Below are positions 6,420 through 11,884 of a DNA stretch of 11,884 bases, piece by piece (the first letter of the stretch is position 1; every line of letters starts with the position of its first letter). Location: positions 1 through 11,884 of the forward strand of contig CAYLNK010000208.1 in assembly GCA_964384675.1 (NCBI GenBank). Reading direction: 5' to 3'. The notes under the pieces are model-generated. The model was not told the origin of the DNA and did no database searches. It saw nothing but the letters and a program-made list of their open reading frames with translations. The translations under genes and the position numbers were made by a program. The DNA comes from CAYLNK01 sp964384675. GTDB lineage: Bacteria; Acidobacteriota; Thermoanaerobaculia; UBA5066.

Positions 6420-7890
6420 CCGGGAGCGCCCCGGCCTCGAACGCCCCGACGTCGCACGGCGCCTTGCGGGCGTAGCCGCGCTGGTCGAGCCCGGACACGG
6501 GGGCGCTCAGGCAGCCTTCCGGCCCGGCCCCGTCGACGGCCGGGCTCCCCGGCAGGAGCGCCACCGTCCGGGTGGGTCCGCCGTGGTCCTGCGGTCCTGA
6601 CGGATCGAGCCTGGGGTCACGGGTGACGCCGACGCACGACGTACCGGGGAACTGCATGTTGCTCCCGCCGTCCGCGATCTTGCCGGAGCAGCCGCCGGTG
6701 ACGACGGAGCCCTTCAGGTAGACCGTCCCGTTCCCGCCGAAGACCGTGTTCGCGACGACCGACTTGTGGTCGCCCTTGCCGCCGCCCAGGGTCGAGTGGG
6801 CCACGGAGACCGCGGCGGTACCGTTCACGCTGACGTTGCAGAGGGCGGCGCCCTGGCCGGCCGAGTTCCCCCAGAACGTGCTGTTCACGATGGTGAGGGC
6901 CGACTCCCCGAACGAGCCGAGGCCGCCGTTGAGGATCGCCCCGCCGCGGCCCTGGCCGGCCGCCGCCACGGAGCGGTTTCCCGTGAAGAGGCTCCGGGTG
7001 ACGGTCGCGATGCCGACGACGTTGTAGAACGCGCCGGCGTTCTCGGCGGCGTTCCCTGTGAACGTCGAGCCCGCGATCGTCACGGTGCCGCCGCGGCTGT
7101 AGATCGCGCCGCCGTCCCCGCCCGAGGCCGCGTTGCCGCTGAAGGTCGAGTCCTCGATGGTGACGACCGCCGACTCGGTCTGCCCGACGTTGTAGATGGC
7201 GCCGCCGTGGCAGGCGAGCTGGGTCCGGTTGTCGCTGAAGGTCGTGCGGACCAGCCGCAGGGACGCGACGCCTGTGGGGCCCTGGTTGACGATCGCGCCG
7301 CCGTGACACGCGGACGAGTTTCCCGTGAAGGCCCCGTCCTCGATCGTCACGCGCCCCGACGCGTTCGAGATCGCGCCCCCGCCGGCCGCCCCTCCGGCCA
7401 CGTTGCGGGAGAACGTGACCTTCCGGAGCACCACCGTGCCGCCGTCGTTCCGGAGCCCGGCGCCGTCGACGTCTGCCGCTCCGCGTGTGATCGTGAGGCC
7501 CGAGAGCTCCACCGACGCTTCGGGAAAGACACGCAGGACGCGCGTCGCGCCGCGTCCGCTGAGGGTCACCCGGCCCTCTCCCTGGATCGTGGTGTCCCAC
7601 CTCTTGAAGACGAGCGGCGCGGAGAGCTCGATCGTCACCGGGGTGGGCCCGCATCGGAAGGTGATGACCCCGGTACCGGCGACCGCGGCGGAGAGCGCCG
7701 CCTCCGTGCAGCTCGCCGGCGTTCCGTTCCCGACCGTTTGCTGGGGGACGGGGCCTTCCCGTCGCGGGGCCGGCGTGGGCTCCGTCATCTGTCGCAGGTC
7801 GGGGCCGGAGCCGCGGCCGCGGCCCCGGCCCTGCGCGCTGGCGACGGGCGTCACCGTCAGCAGGAGCAGCAGGAGGACGAGTCGGCGCAT
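6385..7890 (-). CDS. Secreted parallel beta-helix protein with choice-of-anchor Q C-terminus
   Basis: The 501-residue protein has a clear signal peptide (MRRLVLLLLLLTVTPVASAQ, cleavage after about 19-20), then a basic GRGRGRG patch and a Cys-containing cap (CTEAAL...FRCG, Cys61 and Cys80). Residues about 100-400 are built of repeats of the form (V)TIxxSTFxGNxA...GGAIxN, which is the polymorphic outer membrane protein/right-handed beta-helix pattern. The C-terminus carries DHGGPTRTVALLPGSPAVDG...LDQRGYARK..CDVGAFEAG, the choice-of-anchor Q domain. Such proteins are exported and often surface-attached; the ligand is unknown. I chose ATG at 7890 because it gives a standard signal peptide; the in-frame ATG at 7965 adds 25 residues. 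Neither has a good ribosome binding site. It diverges from the FKBP gene over about 107 bases. Confidence 0.85.
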   Translation of the reverse strand: MRRLVLLLLLLTVTPVASAQGRGRGRGSGPDLRQMTEPTPAPRREGPVPQQTVGNGTPASCTEAALSAAVAGTGVITFRCGPTPVTIELSAPLVFKRWDTTIQGEGRVTLSGRGATRVLRVFPEASVELSGLTITRGAADVDGAGLRNDGGTVVLRKVTFSRNVAGGAAGGGAISNASGRVTIEDGAFTGNSSACHGGAIVNQGPTGVASLRLVRTTFSDNRTQLACHGGAIYNVGQTESAVVTIEDSTFSGNAASGGDGGAIYSRGGTVTIAGSTFTGNAAENAGAFYNVVGIATVTRSLFTGNRSVAAAGQGRGGAILNGGLGSFGESALTIVNSTFWGNSAGQGAALCNVSVNGTAAVSVAHSTLGGGKGDHKSVVANTVFGGNGTVYLKGSVVTGGCSGKIADGGSNMQFPGTSCVGVTRDPRLDPSGPQDHGGPTRTVALLPGSPAVDGAGPEGCLSAPVSGLDQRGYARKAPCDVGAFEAGALPVKAEQAPVAKK

Positions 7891-7997
7891 CGGCGGGAGT
7901 GTACGGGACACGGCGGGGCCCGGCGGACGCTGTGCTAGCCTCGCCTGCCCTCGGCGGCCGGCCATGGGAGGTCCAGGCCCGAGGCGAAGGAGCTTCC

Positions 7998-8714
7998 ATG
8001 AACAAGTTCGTCCCCGCGGCAGCCCTGATCCTGTCGCTGTCCGCCCCCGCCGCGCGCGCCGCCGAGCCCGAGCCCAAGACGGACCAGGACAAGACCCTCT
8101 ACTCGCTCGGTCTCCTCATCGCGCGGAACCTCGAGGCCTTCCGCCTCACTCCCGCGGAGCTCGAGCTCGTGAAGGCCGGGATCACGGACGGCGTTCAGGG
8201 GAAGCCGAAGAAGGCCGACCTCGAGACGTTCGGGCCGAAGATCAACGACCTCGCCAAGGGGCGCGCCGCCGCCGCCGCGGCCGACGAGAAGAAGTCCGGA
8301 AAGGCGTTCCTGGACAAGGCCGCCGCCGAGGCGGGCGCCGTCAAGACCGCGTCCGGCATGGTCTACAAGGAGATCAAGGCCGGCAGCGGGGCCGCTCCCA
8401 AGCCGACGGACACGGTCAAGGTCCACTACCACGGCACGCTCACCGACGGCACCGTCTTCGACAGCTCGGTCAAGCGCGGGCAGCCGGCCGAGTTCCCGCT
8501 GAACGGCGTCATTCCGTGCTGGACCGAGGGCGTCGCGAAGATGAAGGTCGGCGGCAAGGCGCGTCTCGTCTGCCCGTCCGAGCTGGCCTATGGCGACAAC
8601 GGGCGGCCCGGGATCAAGCCCGGCGCGACGCTCAACTTCGAGGTCGAGCTGCTCGAGGTGAAGGCGCCCGCGCCGGCCGCCGCCGCGCCGGCCCCGCCCG
8701 CTCCGAAGAAGTAG
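7998..8714 (+). CDS. FkpA-like periplasmic FKBP-type peptidyl-prolyl cis-trans isomerase
   Basis: The 238-residue protein has a signal peptide (MNKFVPAAALILSLSAPAARA), a helical N-terminal segment (about 28-115, DKTLYSLGLLIARNLE...) like the FkpA/Mip dimerisation domain, and an FKBP domain at about 118-222. Expected active-site residues are present: Tyr144 (VHYHG), Phe154-Asp155 (GTVFDSS), Val171-Ile172-Pro173 with Trp175, Tyr198 (LAYGDNGRPGI) and Phe214. The family catalyses proline isomerisation and chaperones envelope proteins. The tail is Ala/Pro-rich and ends KK. ATG at 7998 has GAAGGAG at 7986-7992. Upstream in-frame codons back to 7899 would bury the signal peptide. The gene stands alone, between the divergent beta-helix gene and the SUF operon; no terminator with a T-run follows. 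Confidence 0.9.
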   Translation: MNKFVPAAALILSLSAPAARAAEPEPKTDQDKTLYSLGLLIARNLEAFRLTPAELELVKAGITDGVQGKPKKADLETFGPKINDLAKGRAAAAAADEKKSGKAFLDKAAAEAGAVKTASGMVYKEIKAGSGAAPKPTDTVKVHYHGTLTDGTVFDSSVKRGQPAEFPLNGVIPCWTEGVAKMKVGGKARLVCPSELAYGDNGRPGIKPGATLNFEVELLEVKAPAPAAAAPAPPAPKK

Positions 8715-8726
8715 CTCCCCGGCGGC

Positions 8727-8756
8727 TTGACGCCGCGCGACGACTCTCCATATAGT
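8727..8756 (+). promoter_or_regulatory. Sigma-70-like promoter of the SUF operon
   Basis: TTGACG (8727-8732) and TATAGT (8751-8756) are separated by 18 bases and lie just upstream of the Rrf2 regulator gene. Transcription would start near 8763, giving a leader of about 26 bases before ATG at 8789. The -10 box lies inside an inverted repeat, which suggests repression. Confidence 0.7.
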
Positions 8757-8774
8757 ACCGGCGCGGTCCGATAT
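8750..8774 (+). promoter_or_regulatory. IscR type 1-like operator over the -10 box
   Basis: This is a 25-base inverted repeat: half-site ATATAGTACCG, spacer GCG, half-site CGGTCCGATAT, matching at 9 of 11 positions. Length and outer bases agree with the known type 1 site of IscR (ATA at the left end, AC in the left arm, GTC in the right arm, TAT at the right end), though the centre is GC-rich. It covers the -10 hexamer, so a bound Rrf2 protein would block transcription. Binding by the adjacent regulator is inferred. Confidence 0.6.
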
Positions 8775-8786
8775 CGGGCCGCGCCG
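8759..8786 (+). repeat. Nested palindrome in the SUF leader
   Basis: A 28-base palindrome with one mismatched pair (T8767/G8778): arms CGGCGCGG and CCGCGCCG around the perfect palindrome CCGATATCGG. A further inverted pair, ATATCGG (8771-8777) and CCGATAT (8784-8790), reaches into the start codon at 8789. It could be a second operator half-site set or an RNA hairpin; T-G would pair as U-G in RNA. Confidence 0.6.
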
Positions 8787-8788
8787 AT

Positions 8789-9265
8789 ATGTTTCGACTC
8801 AACAAGCTCACCGACTACGGCATCGTCCTCCTCACCCACTTCGCCCGTCAGGGCGGGGGAACGAACGCCCGTGAGCTGGCCGCCGCGGTGGCGCTCCCCC
8901 TCCCCACGGTCGGCAAGCTCCTGAAGACGCTGACCCACGAGGGGCTCCTCGTCTCGCAGCGGGGAAAGAGCGGCGGCTATGCCCTGGCCCGTCCGCCGGC
9001 CGAGATCACGATCGCCTCGATCGTGGCCGCGCTCGAGGGCCCGATCTCCATCACCGAGTGCAACCTGCCCGGCATGTGTGAGCACGAGGTCGGCTGCGGG
9101 GTGAGGATGAACTGGCAGGCGATCAACCGGGCGGTCCACGACGCGCTCTCCCGCCTCACCCTGGCCGACATGTCCCGGCCCCTCTTGCCCACCCGCCTCG
9201 GCCTCGAGCGCCCCACCCGTCTGCCCGAGGCGCCCCGACCCCTGCAGAGGAGTGTCCCCACATGA
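8789..9265 (+). CDS. Rrf2-family SUF operon regulator (three-cysteine iron-sulfur sensor)
   Basis: The 158-residue protein starts MFRLNKLTDYGIVLLTHFAR, the usual Rrf2/IscR winged-helix start. It continues with the recognition-helix region (LPLPTVGKLLKTLTHEGLL, 37-55) and the wing (QRGKSGGYALARP). The cluster loop is CNLPGMCEHEVGC, with Cys91, Cys97 and Cys103 spaced as in IscR, and is followed by VRMNWQAINRAVHDAL and LTLADMS, typical of the SUF assembly regulator subgroup (TIGR02944). Such regulators bind an iron-sulfur cluster and adjust suf expression to cluster supply. After about residue 130 there is an Arg/Pro/Leu-rich tail of near 28 residues that carries the sufB ribosome binding site in its DNA. 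No Shine-Dalgarno precedes ATG 8789; the leader is taken up by palindromes. The stop overlaps the sufB start (ATGA). Confidence 0.93.
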   Translation: MFRLNKLTDYGIVLLTHFARQGGGTNARELAAAVALPLPTVGKLLKTLTHEGLLVSQRGKSGGYALARPPAEITIASIVAALEGPISITECNLPGMCEHEVGCGVRMNWQAINRAVHDALSRLTLADMSRPLLPTRLGLERPTRLPEAPRPLQRSVPT

Positions 9266-10707
9266 GCTCGACCCAGGTCCTCGACGACCTGACCCGTCAG
9301 GAATACAAGCACGGCTTCGTCTCCGCGATCGAGTCCGACAGCTTCCCGGCGGGGCTCTCCGACGACGTCGTCCGCGCCATCTCCGCCAAGAAAGGGGAGC
9401 CGGAGTGGCTCCTCGAGTGGCGCCTGAAGGCGTACCGGCACTGGCTCACGATGGAGGAGCCGTCCTGGGCGAAGGTGCGCTACCCGACGATCGACTACCA
9501 GACCATCGTCTACTACTCGGCGCCCAAGACCAGCAAGGACGGGCCCAAGAGCCTGGACGAGGTCGACCCGGAGCTCCTGAAGACGTACGAGAAGCTCGGC
9601 GTGCCGCTCCAGGAGCGGGCGATCCTGGCCGGCGTCGCCGTCGACGCGGTCTTCGACAGCGTCAGCGTCGCGACGACGTTCAAGGAGAAGCTGAAGGAGG
9701 TCGGCGTCATCTTCTGCTCCTTCTCCGAGGCGGTGCGCGAGCACCCGGACCTCGTCAGGAAGTACCTCGGCACGGTCGTCCCCTACACCGACAACTTCTT
9801 CGCGACGCTCAACTCGGCGGTCTTCTCGGACGGCTCGTTCTGCTACATCCCGAAAGGGGTCCGCTGCCCGATGGAGCTGTCGACCTACTTCCGGATCAAC
9901 CAGGCCGACACGGGCCAGTTCGAGCGGACCCTGATCGTCGCGGACGAAAAGGCCTCGGTGTCGTACCTCGAGGGGTGCACGGCGCCCAAGCGCGACACCA
10001 ACCAGCTGCACGCGGCCGTGGTCGAGCTGGTGGCGCTCGACGAGGCGCAGATCAAGTACTCCACGGTCCAGAACTGGTACCCGGGCGACAAGGACGGCAG
10101 GGGCGGCATCTACAACTTCGTCACCAAGCGCGGGAAGTGCGCGGGGCGCCGCTCCAAGATCTCCTGGACGCAGGTGGAGACCGGCTCCTCGATCACCTGG
10201 AAGTACCCGAGCTGCGTCCTCCTCGGGGACGAGTCCGTGGGCGAGTTCTACTCGGTGGCGCTCGCCAACAACTACCAGCAGGCCGACACCGGCACCAAGA
10301 TGGTGCACGTCGGGAAGAACACGCGCTCGACTATCGTGAGCAAGGGGATCTCGGCGGGCCACGGGCAGAACACCTACCGCGGCCAGGTGAAGATCCTGAA
10401 GGGAGCGACCGGCGCGCGGAACCACTCGCAGTGCGACTCGCTCCTCCTCGGCGACCAGTGCGGCGCGCACACCTTCCCGTATCTCGAGGTGCGGAACCCG
10501 ACGGCGCAGATCGAGCACGAGGCGTCGACCTCCAAGATCGGCGAGGACCAGCTCTTCTACTGCCGCCAGCGCGGCCTGTCCGCGGAGGACGCGGTGTCGA
10601 TGATCGTGAACGGCTTCTGCCGGAAGGTGATCCGCGAGCTCCCGATGGAGTTCGCGGTGGAGGCCCAGAAGCTCCTCGGGGTGAGCCTCGAAGGAAGCGT
10701 GGGATAG
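9262..10707 (+). CDS. sufB: SufB, iron-sulfur cluster scaffold subunit
   Basis: The 481-residue protein matches SufB along its length: EPEWLLEWRLKAYRHW (47-62), the helical N-terminal region, then the beta-helix core with FCYIPKGVRCPMELSTYFRI, SYLEGCTAP (Cys239), STVQNWYPGD, ISAGHGQNTYRG, QCDSLLLGDQCGAHTFPY (Cys391, Cys400) and IEHEAS (His419-Glu420). Cys239, Cys391, His419 and Glu420 correspond to the residues used in Escherichia coli SufB for sulfur transfer and cluster assembly. SufB joins SufD and SufC dimers to form the SufBC2D scaffold in the cytoplasm. AGAGGAG at 9246-9252 lies nine bases before the ATG, which overlaps the regulator stop by four bases. sufC follows after six bases. Confidence 0.97.
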   Translation: MSSTQVLDDLTRQEYKHGFVSAIESDSFPAGLSDDVVRAISAKKGEPEWLLEWRLKAYRHWLTMEEPSWAKVRYPTIDYQTIVYYSAPKTSKDGPKSLDEVDPELLKTYEKLGVPLQERAILAGVAVDAVFDSVSVATTFKEKLKEVGVIFCSFSEAVREHPDLVRKYLGTVVPYTDNFFATLNSAVFSDGSFCYIPKGVRCPMELSTYFRINQADTGQFERTLIVADEKASVSYLEGCTAPKRDTNQLHAAVVELVALDEAQIKYSTVQNWYPGDKDGRGGIYNFVTKRGKCAGRRSKISWTQVETGSSITWKYPSCVLLGDESVGEFYSVALANNYQQADTGTKMVHVGKNTRSTIVSKGISAGHGQNTYRGQVKILKGATGARNHSQCDSLLLGDQCGAHTFPYLEVRNPTAQIEHEASTSKIGEDQLFYCRQRGLSAEDAVSMIVNGFCRKVIRELPMEFAVEAQKLLGVSLEGSVG

Positions 10708-10713
10708 GACGAG

Positions 10714-11517
10714 ATGACCAAGATCCTGAACGTCGAGAACCTGCACGCGCGGATCCAGGGCGAGGGGACGGAGATCCTCCGCGGCCTGGACCTCGTGATC
10801 GGCCCGGGCGAGGTGCACGCCATCATGGGACCCAACGGCTCCGGCAAGAGCACGCTGGCCCACGTCCTCGCCGGGCGCGACGGCTACGAGGTGACCCAGG
10901 GCAAGGCCTTCTTCGACGGCCACGACCTCCTGGCGATGGCGCCCGAGGATCGGGCCCGCGAGGGCCTCTTCCTGTCGTTCCAGTACCCGGTCGAGATCCC
11001 GGGCGTCTCCAACACGTACTTCCTCCGGATGTCGCTGAACGCGATCCGCAAGCACCGCGGTCTCCCCGAGATCGACGCGATGGACTTCGTCTCCCTGATC
11101 GAGGAGAAGGCCAAGCTCCTGGAGATGGACGACGACCTCCTGTCGCGCCCCGTGAACGAGGGCTTCTCGGGCGGCGAGAAGAAGCGGAACGAGATCTTCC
11201 AGATGCTCGTGCTCGACCCGAAGCTCGCCATCCTCGACGAGACCGATTCCGGGCTCGACATCGACGCGCTCAAGGTGGTGTCGAAGGGGATCAACGCGCT
11301 CCGCGCCGAGGGGCGCTCGCTCCTCCTGATCACCCACTACCAGCGGCTCCTCGACTACGTCACGCCGGACGTCGTCCACGTCCTCGCCGACGGGCGGATC
11401 GTCAAGTCGGGCGACGCGTCGCTGGCCCTTCACCTCGAGGAGCACGGGTACGGCTGGATCGAGTCCGCCTCGACTGCCGCTACCGCGGCGGCCGCGCCCG
11501 CCACGGCCGCCCCATGA
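10714..11517 (+). CDS. sufC: SufC, ATPase of the SUF scaffold
   Basis: The 267-residue ABC-type ATPase has Walker A GPNGSGKST (39-47), the Q-loop near Gln90 (SFQYPVEIPGV), the signature FSGGEKKR (151-158), Walker B LAILDETDSGLD (171-182, catalytic Glu176) and the switch His208 (ITHYQRLLDYV). All are intact and typical of SufC, which dimerises upon ATP binding and drives cluster assembly on SufB-SufD. Ordinary SufC is about 250 residues; here an Ala-rich tail (STAATAAAAPATAAP) adds about 15. ATG at 10714 lies six bases after the sufB stop with only a weak GGACGAG upstream, and the stop overlaps the sufD start (ATGA). Confidence 0.97.
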   Translation: MTKILNVENLHARIQGEGTEILRGLDLVIGPGEVHAIMGPNGSGKSTLAHVLAGRDGYEVTQGKAFFDGHDLLAMAPEDRAREGLFLSFQYPVEIPGVSNTYFLRMSLNAIRKHRGLPEIDAMDFVSLIEEKAKLLEMDDDLLSRPVNEGFSGGEKKRNEIFQMLVLDPKLAILDETDSGLDIDALKVVSKGINALRAEGRSLLLITHYQRLLDYVTPDVVHVLADGRIVKSGDASLALHLEEHGYGWIESASTAATAAAAPATAAP

Positions 11518-11884
11518 CCGCCGCCGTGGAAGCCCCTCCGTCGCCGGGCGTCGAGAGCCTGCTGGCGCTCTCGCGTGCGGACGGGGACGCGCCCCCCTGG
11601 CTGGCCGGGCTGCGCCACGCGGCGCGCGAGGCGTTCGCGGAACGGGGCTTCCCCGGTCCACGGGAGGAGGACTGGCGGTACACGAGCACGACCTCGCTGT
11701 CCGCCGCCACCTTCACCGCTCCGCCCACCGGTGAAGCCGTTCGCGCCGCCGCGGACGCCCTCGCCGCGACGCTCGGCCCGCTCGACGTCCGCCGCGGGAA
11801 CGAGCCGCGGCTGGTCTTCGTGAACGGGCGGCTCGAGCCGACCTGGTCGAGCGCCGCCGGGCTGCCCGCGGGCGTCCGGCTGGC
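11514..11884 (+). CDS. sufD: SufD, N-terminal part (partial, runs off window)
   Basis: The open frame from ATG 11514 continues to the window end, giving 123 residues with no stop. It contains GFPGPREEDWRYTSTTSL, the typical SufD N-terminal motif (G-F/L-P...E-W-x-Y-T), and RLVFVNGRLEP, also common in SufD. SufD pairs with SufB and contributes residues to the cluster-building interface of SufBC2D. The start overlaps the sufC stop by four bases, indicating translational coupling. Only the N-terminal region is visible, so completeness cannot be judged. By comparison with other suf operons, sufS and sufU or sufE would be expected downstream. Confidence 0.93.
   Translation, partial: MTAAVEAPPSPGVESLLALSRADGDAPPWLAGLRHAAREAFAERGFPGPREEDWRYTSTTSLSAATFTAPPTGEAVRAAADALAATLGPLDVRRGNEPRLVFVNGRLEPTWSSAAGLPAGVRL

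Noticed and set aside
7931..7940. TGTGCTAGCC upstream of the FKBP gene, considered as an extended -10 box
   Set aside because: Spacing to the gene is acceptable, but no -35 element is visible and the hexamer match is weak; not strong enough to list.
7891..7965. Upstream in-frame ATG at 7965 for the beta-helix gene
   Set aside because: It adds 25 Arg/Pro-rich residues before an otherwise standard signal peptide and has no ribosome binding site.
6617..8092. 491-codon minus-strand frame over the beta-helix gene in another phase
   Set aside because: The product is Arg-rich and lacks the STFxGN repeats, the signal peptide and the choice-of-anchor motif found in the chosen frame.
8720..8737. Inverted repeat GCGGC-TTGAC-GCCGC after the FKBP stop, considered as a terminator
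   Set aside because: The stem is only five pairs and no T-run follows. Its loop is the -35 hexamer of the SUF promoter, so it is probably chance in GC-rich sequence.
8977..11661. 894-codon open frame on the minus strand opposite sufB and sufC
   Set aside because: It lies antisense to textbook SufB and SufC, and its translation is Arg/Asp/Val/His-rich without recognisable motifs. It is a codon-bias shadow in GC-rich DNA.

Overview
The window is GC-rich (roughly 70% by eye) and densely packed, with strong codon bias and many long antisense shadow frames. It looks like a chromosome of a Gram-negative-type bacterium: it encodes periplasmic or secreted proteins with signal peptides, an FkpA-like periplasmic prolyl isomerase and a SUF operon led by an Rrf2 regulator. 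The gene mix (COG4262-type membrane spermidine synthase, DUF4178/DUF350 cluster, choice-of-anchor Q beta-helix protein) would fit Acidobacteriota or a similar high-GC soil or sediment lineage. That placement is inference. No tRNA, rRNA, CRISPR array, insertion sequence or integrase was seen, and no gene-free stretch exceeds about 110 bases.

Left block (1-4023, minus strand). This is one tightly packed operon read leftwards: a two-zinc-ribbon, two-DUF4178 membrane protein; a 54-residue single-helix protein; a DUF350 two-helix membrane protein; a spermidine synthase with an N-terminal membrane domain; and, overlapping its stop, the C-terminal motif of a PAP2-type membrane phosphatase whose first two motifs are missing. 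DUF4178, DUF350 and aminopropyltransferase genes are a known recurring neighbourhood linked to polyamines and the envelope, with unresolved biochemistry.

Middle block (4080-7890). Diverging from that operon across 56 bases is a secreted copper amine oxidase homologue. It keeps the cofactor tyrosine and the three copper histidines, but the motifs around them and the catalytic base position are changed. A multi-pass membrane protein follows nine bases behind it. Converging on that gene, with overlapping 3' ends, is a secreted parallel beta-helix protein with a choice-of-anchor Q C-terminus. A polyamine-making operon set back-to-back with an amine oxidase homologue is the most interesting arrangement here.

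Right block (7998-11884, plus strand). An FkpA-like peptidyl-prolyl isomerase is followed by the iron-sulfur assembly operon: Rrf2-family SUF regulator, sufB, sufC and the start of sufD, joined by 4-base overlaps or a 6-base gap. The regulator has the three-cysteine cluster motif. Its promoter (TTGACG, 18-base spacer, TATAGT) is overlaid by an IscR type 1-like inverted repeat and a second palindrome reaching the start codon. This suggests autoregulation by cluster status.
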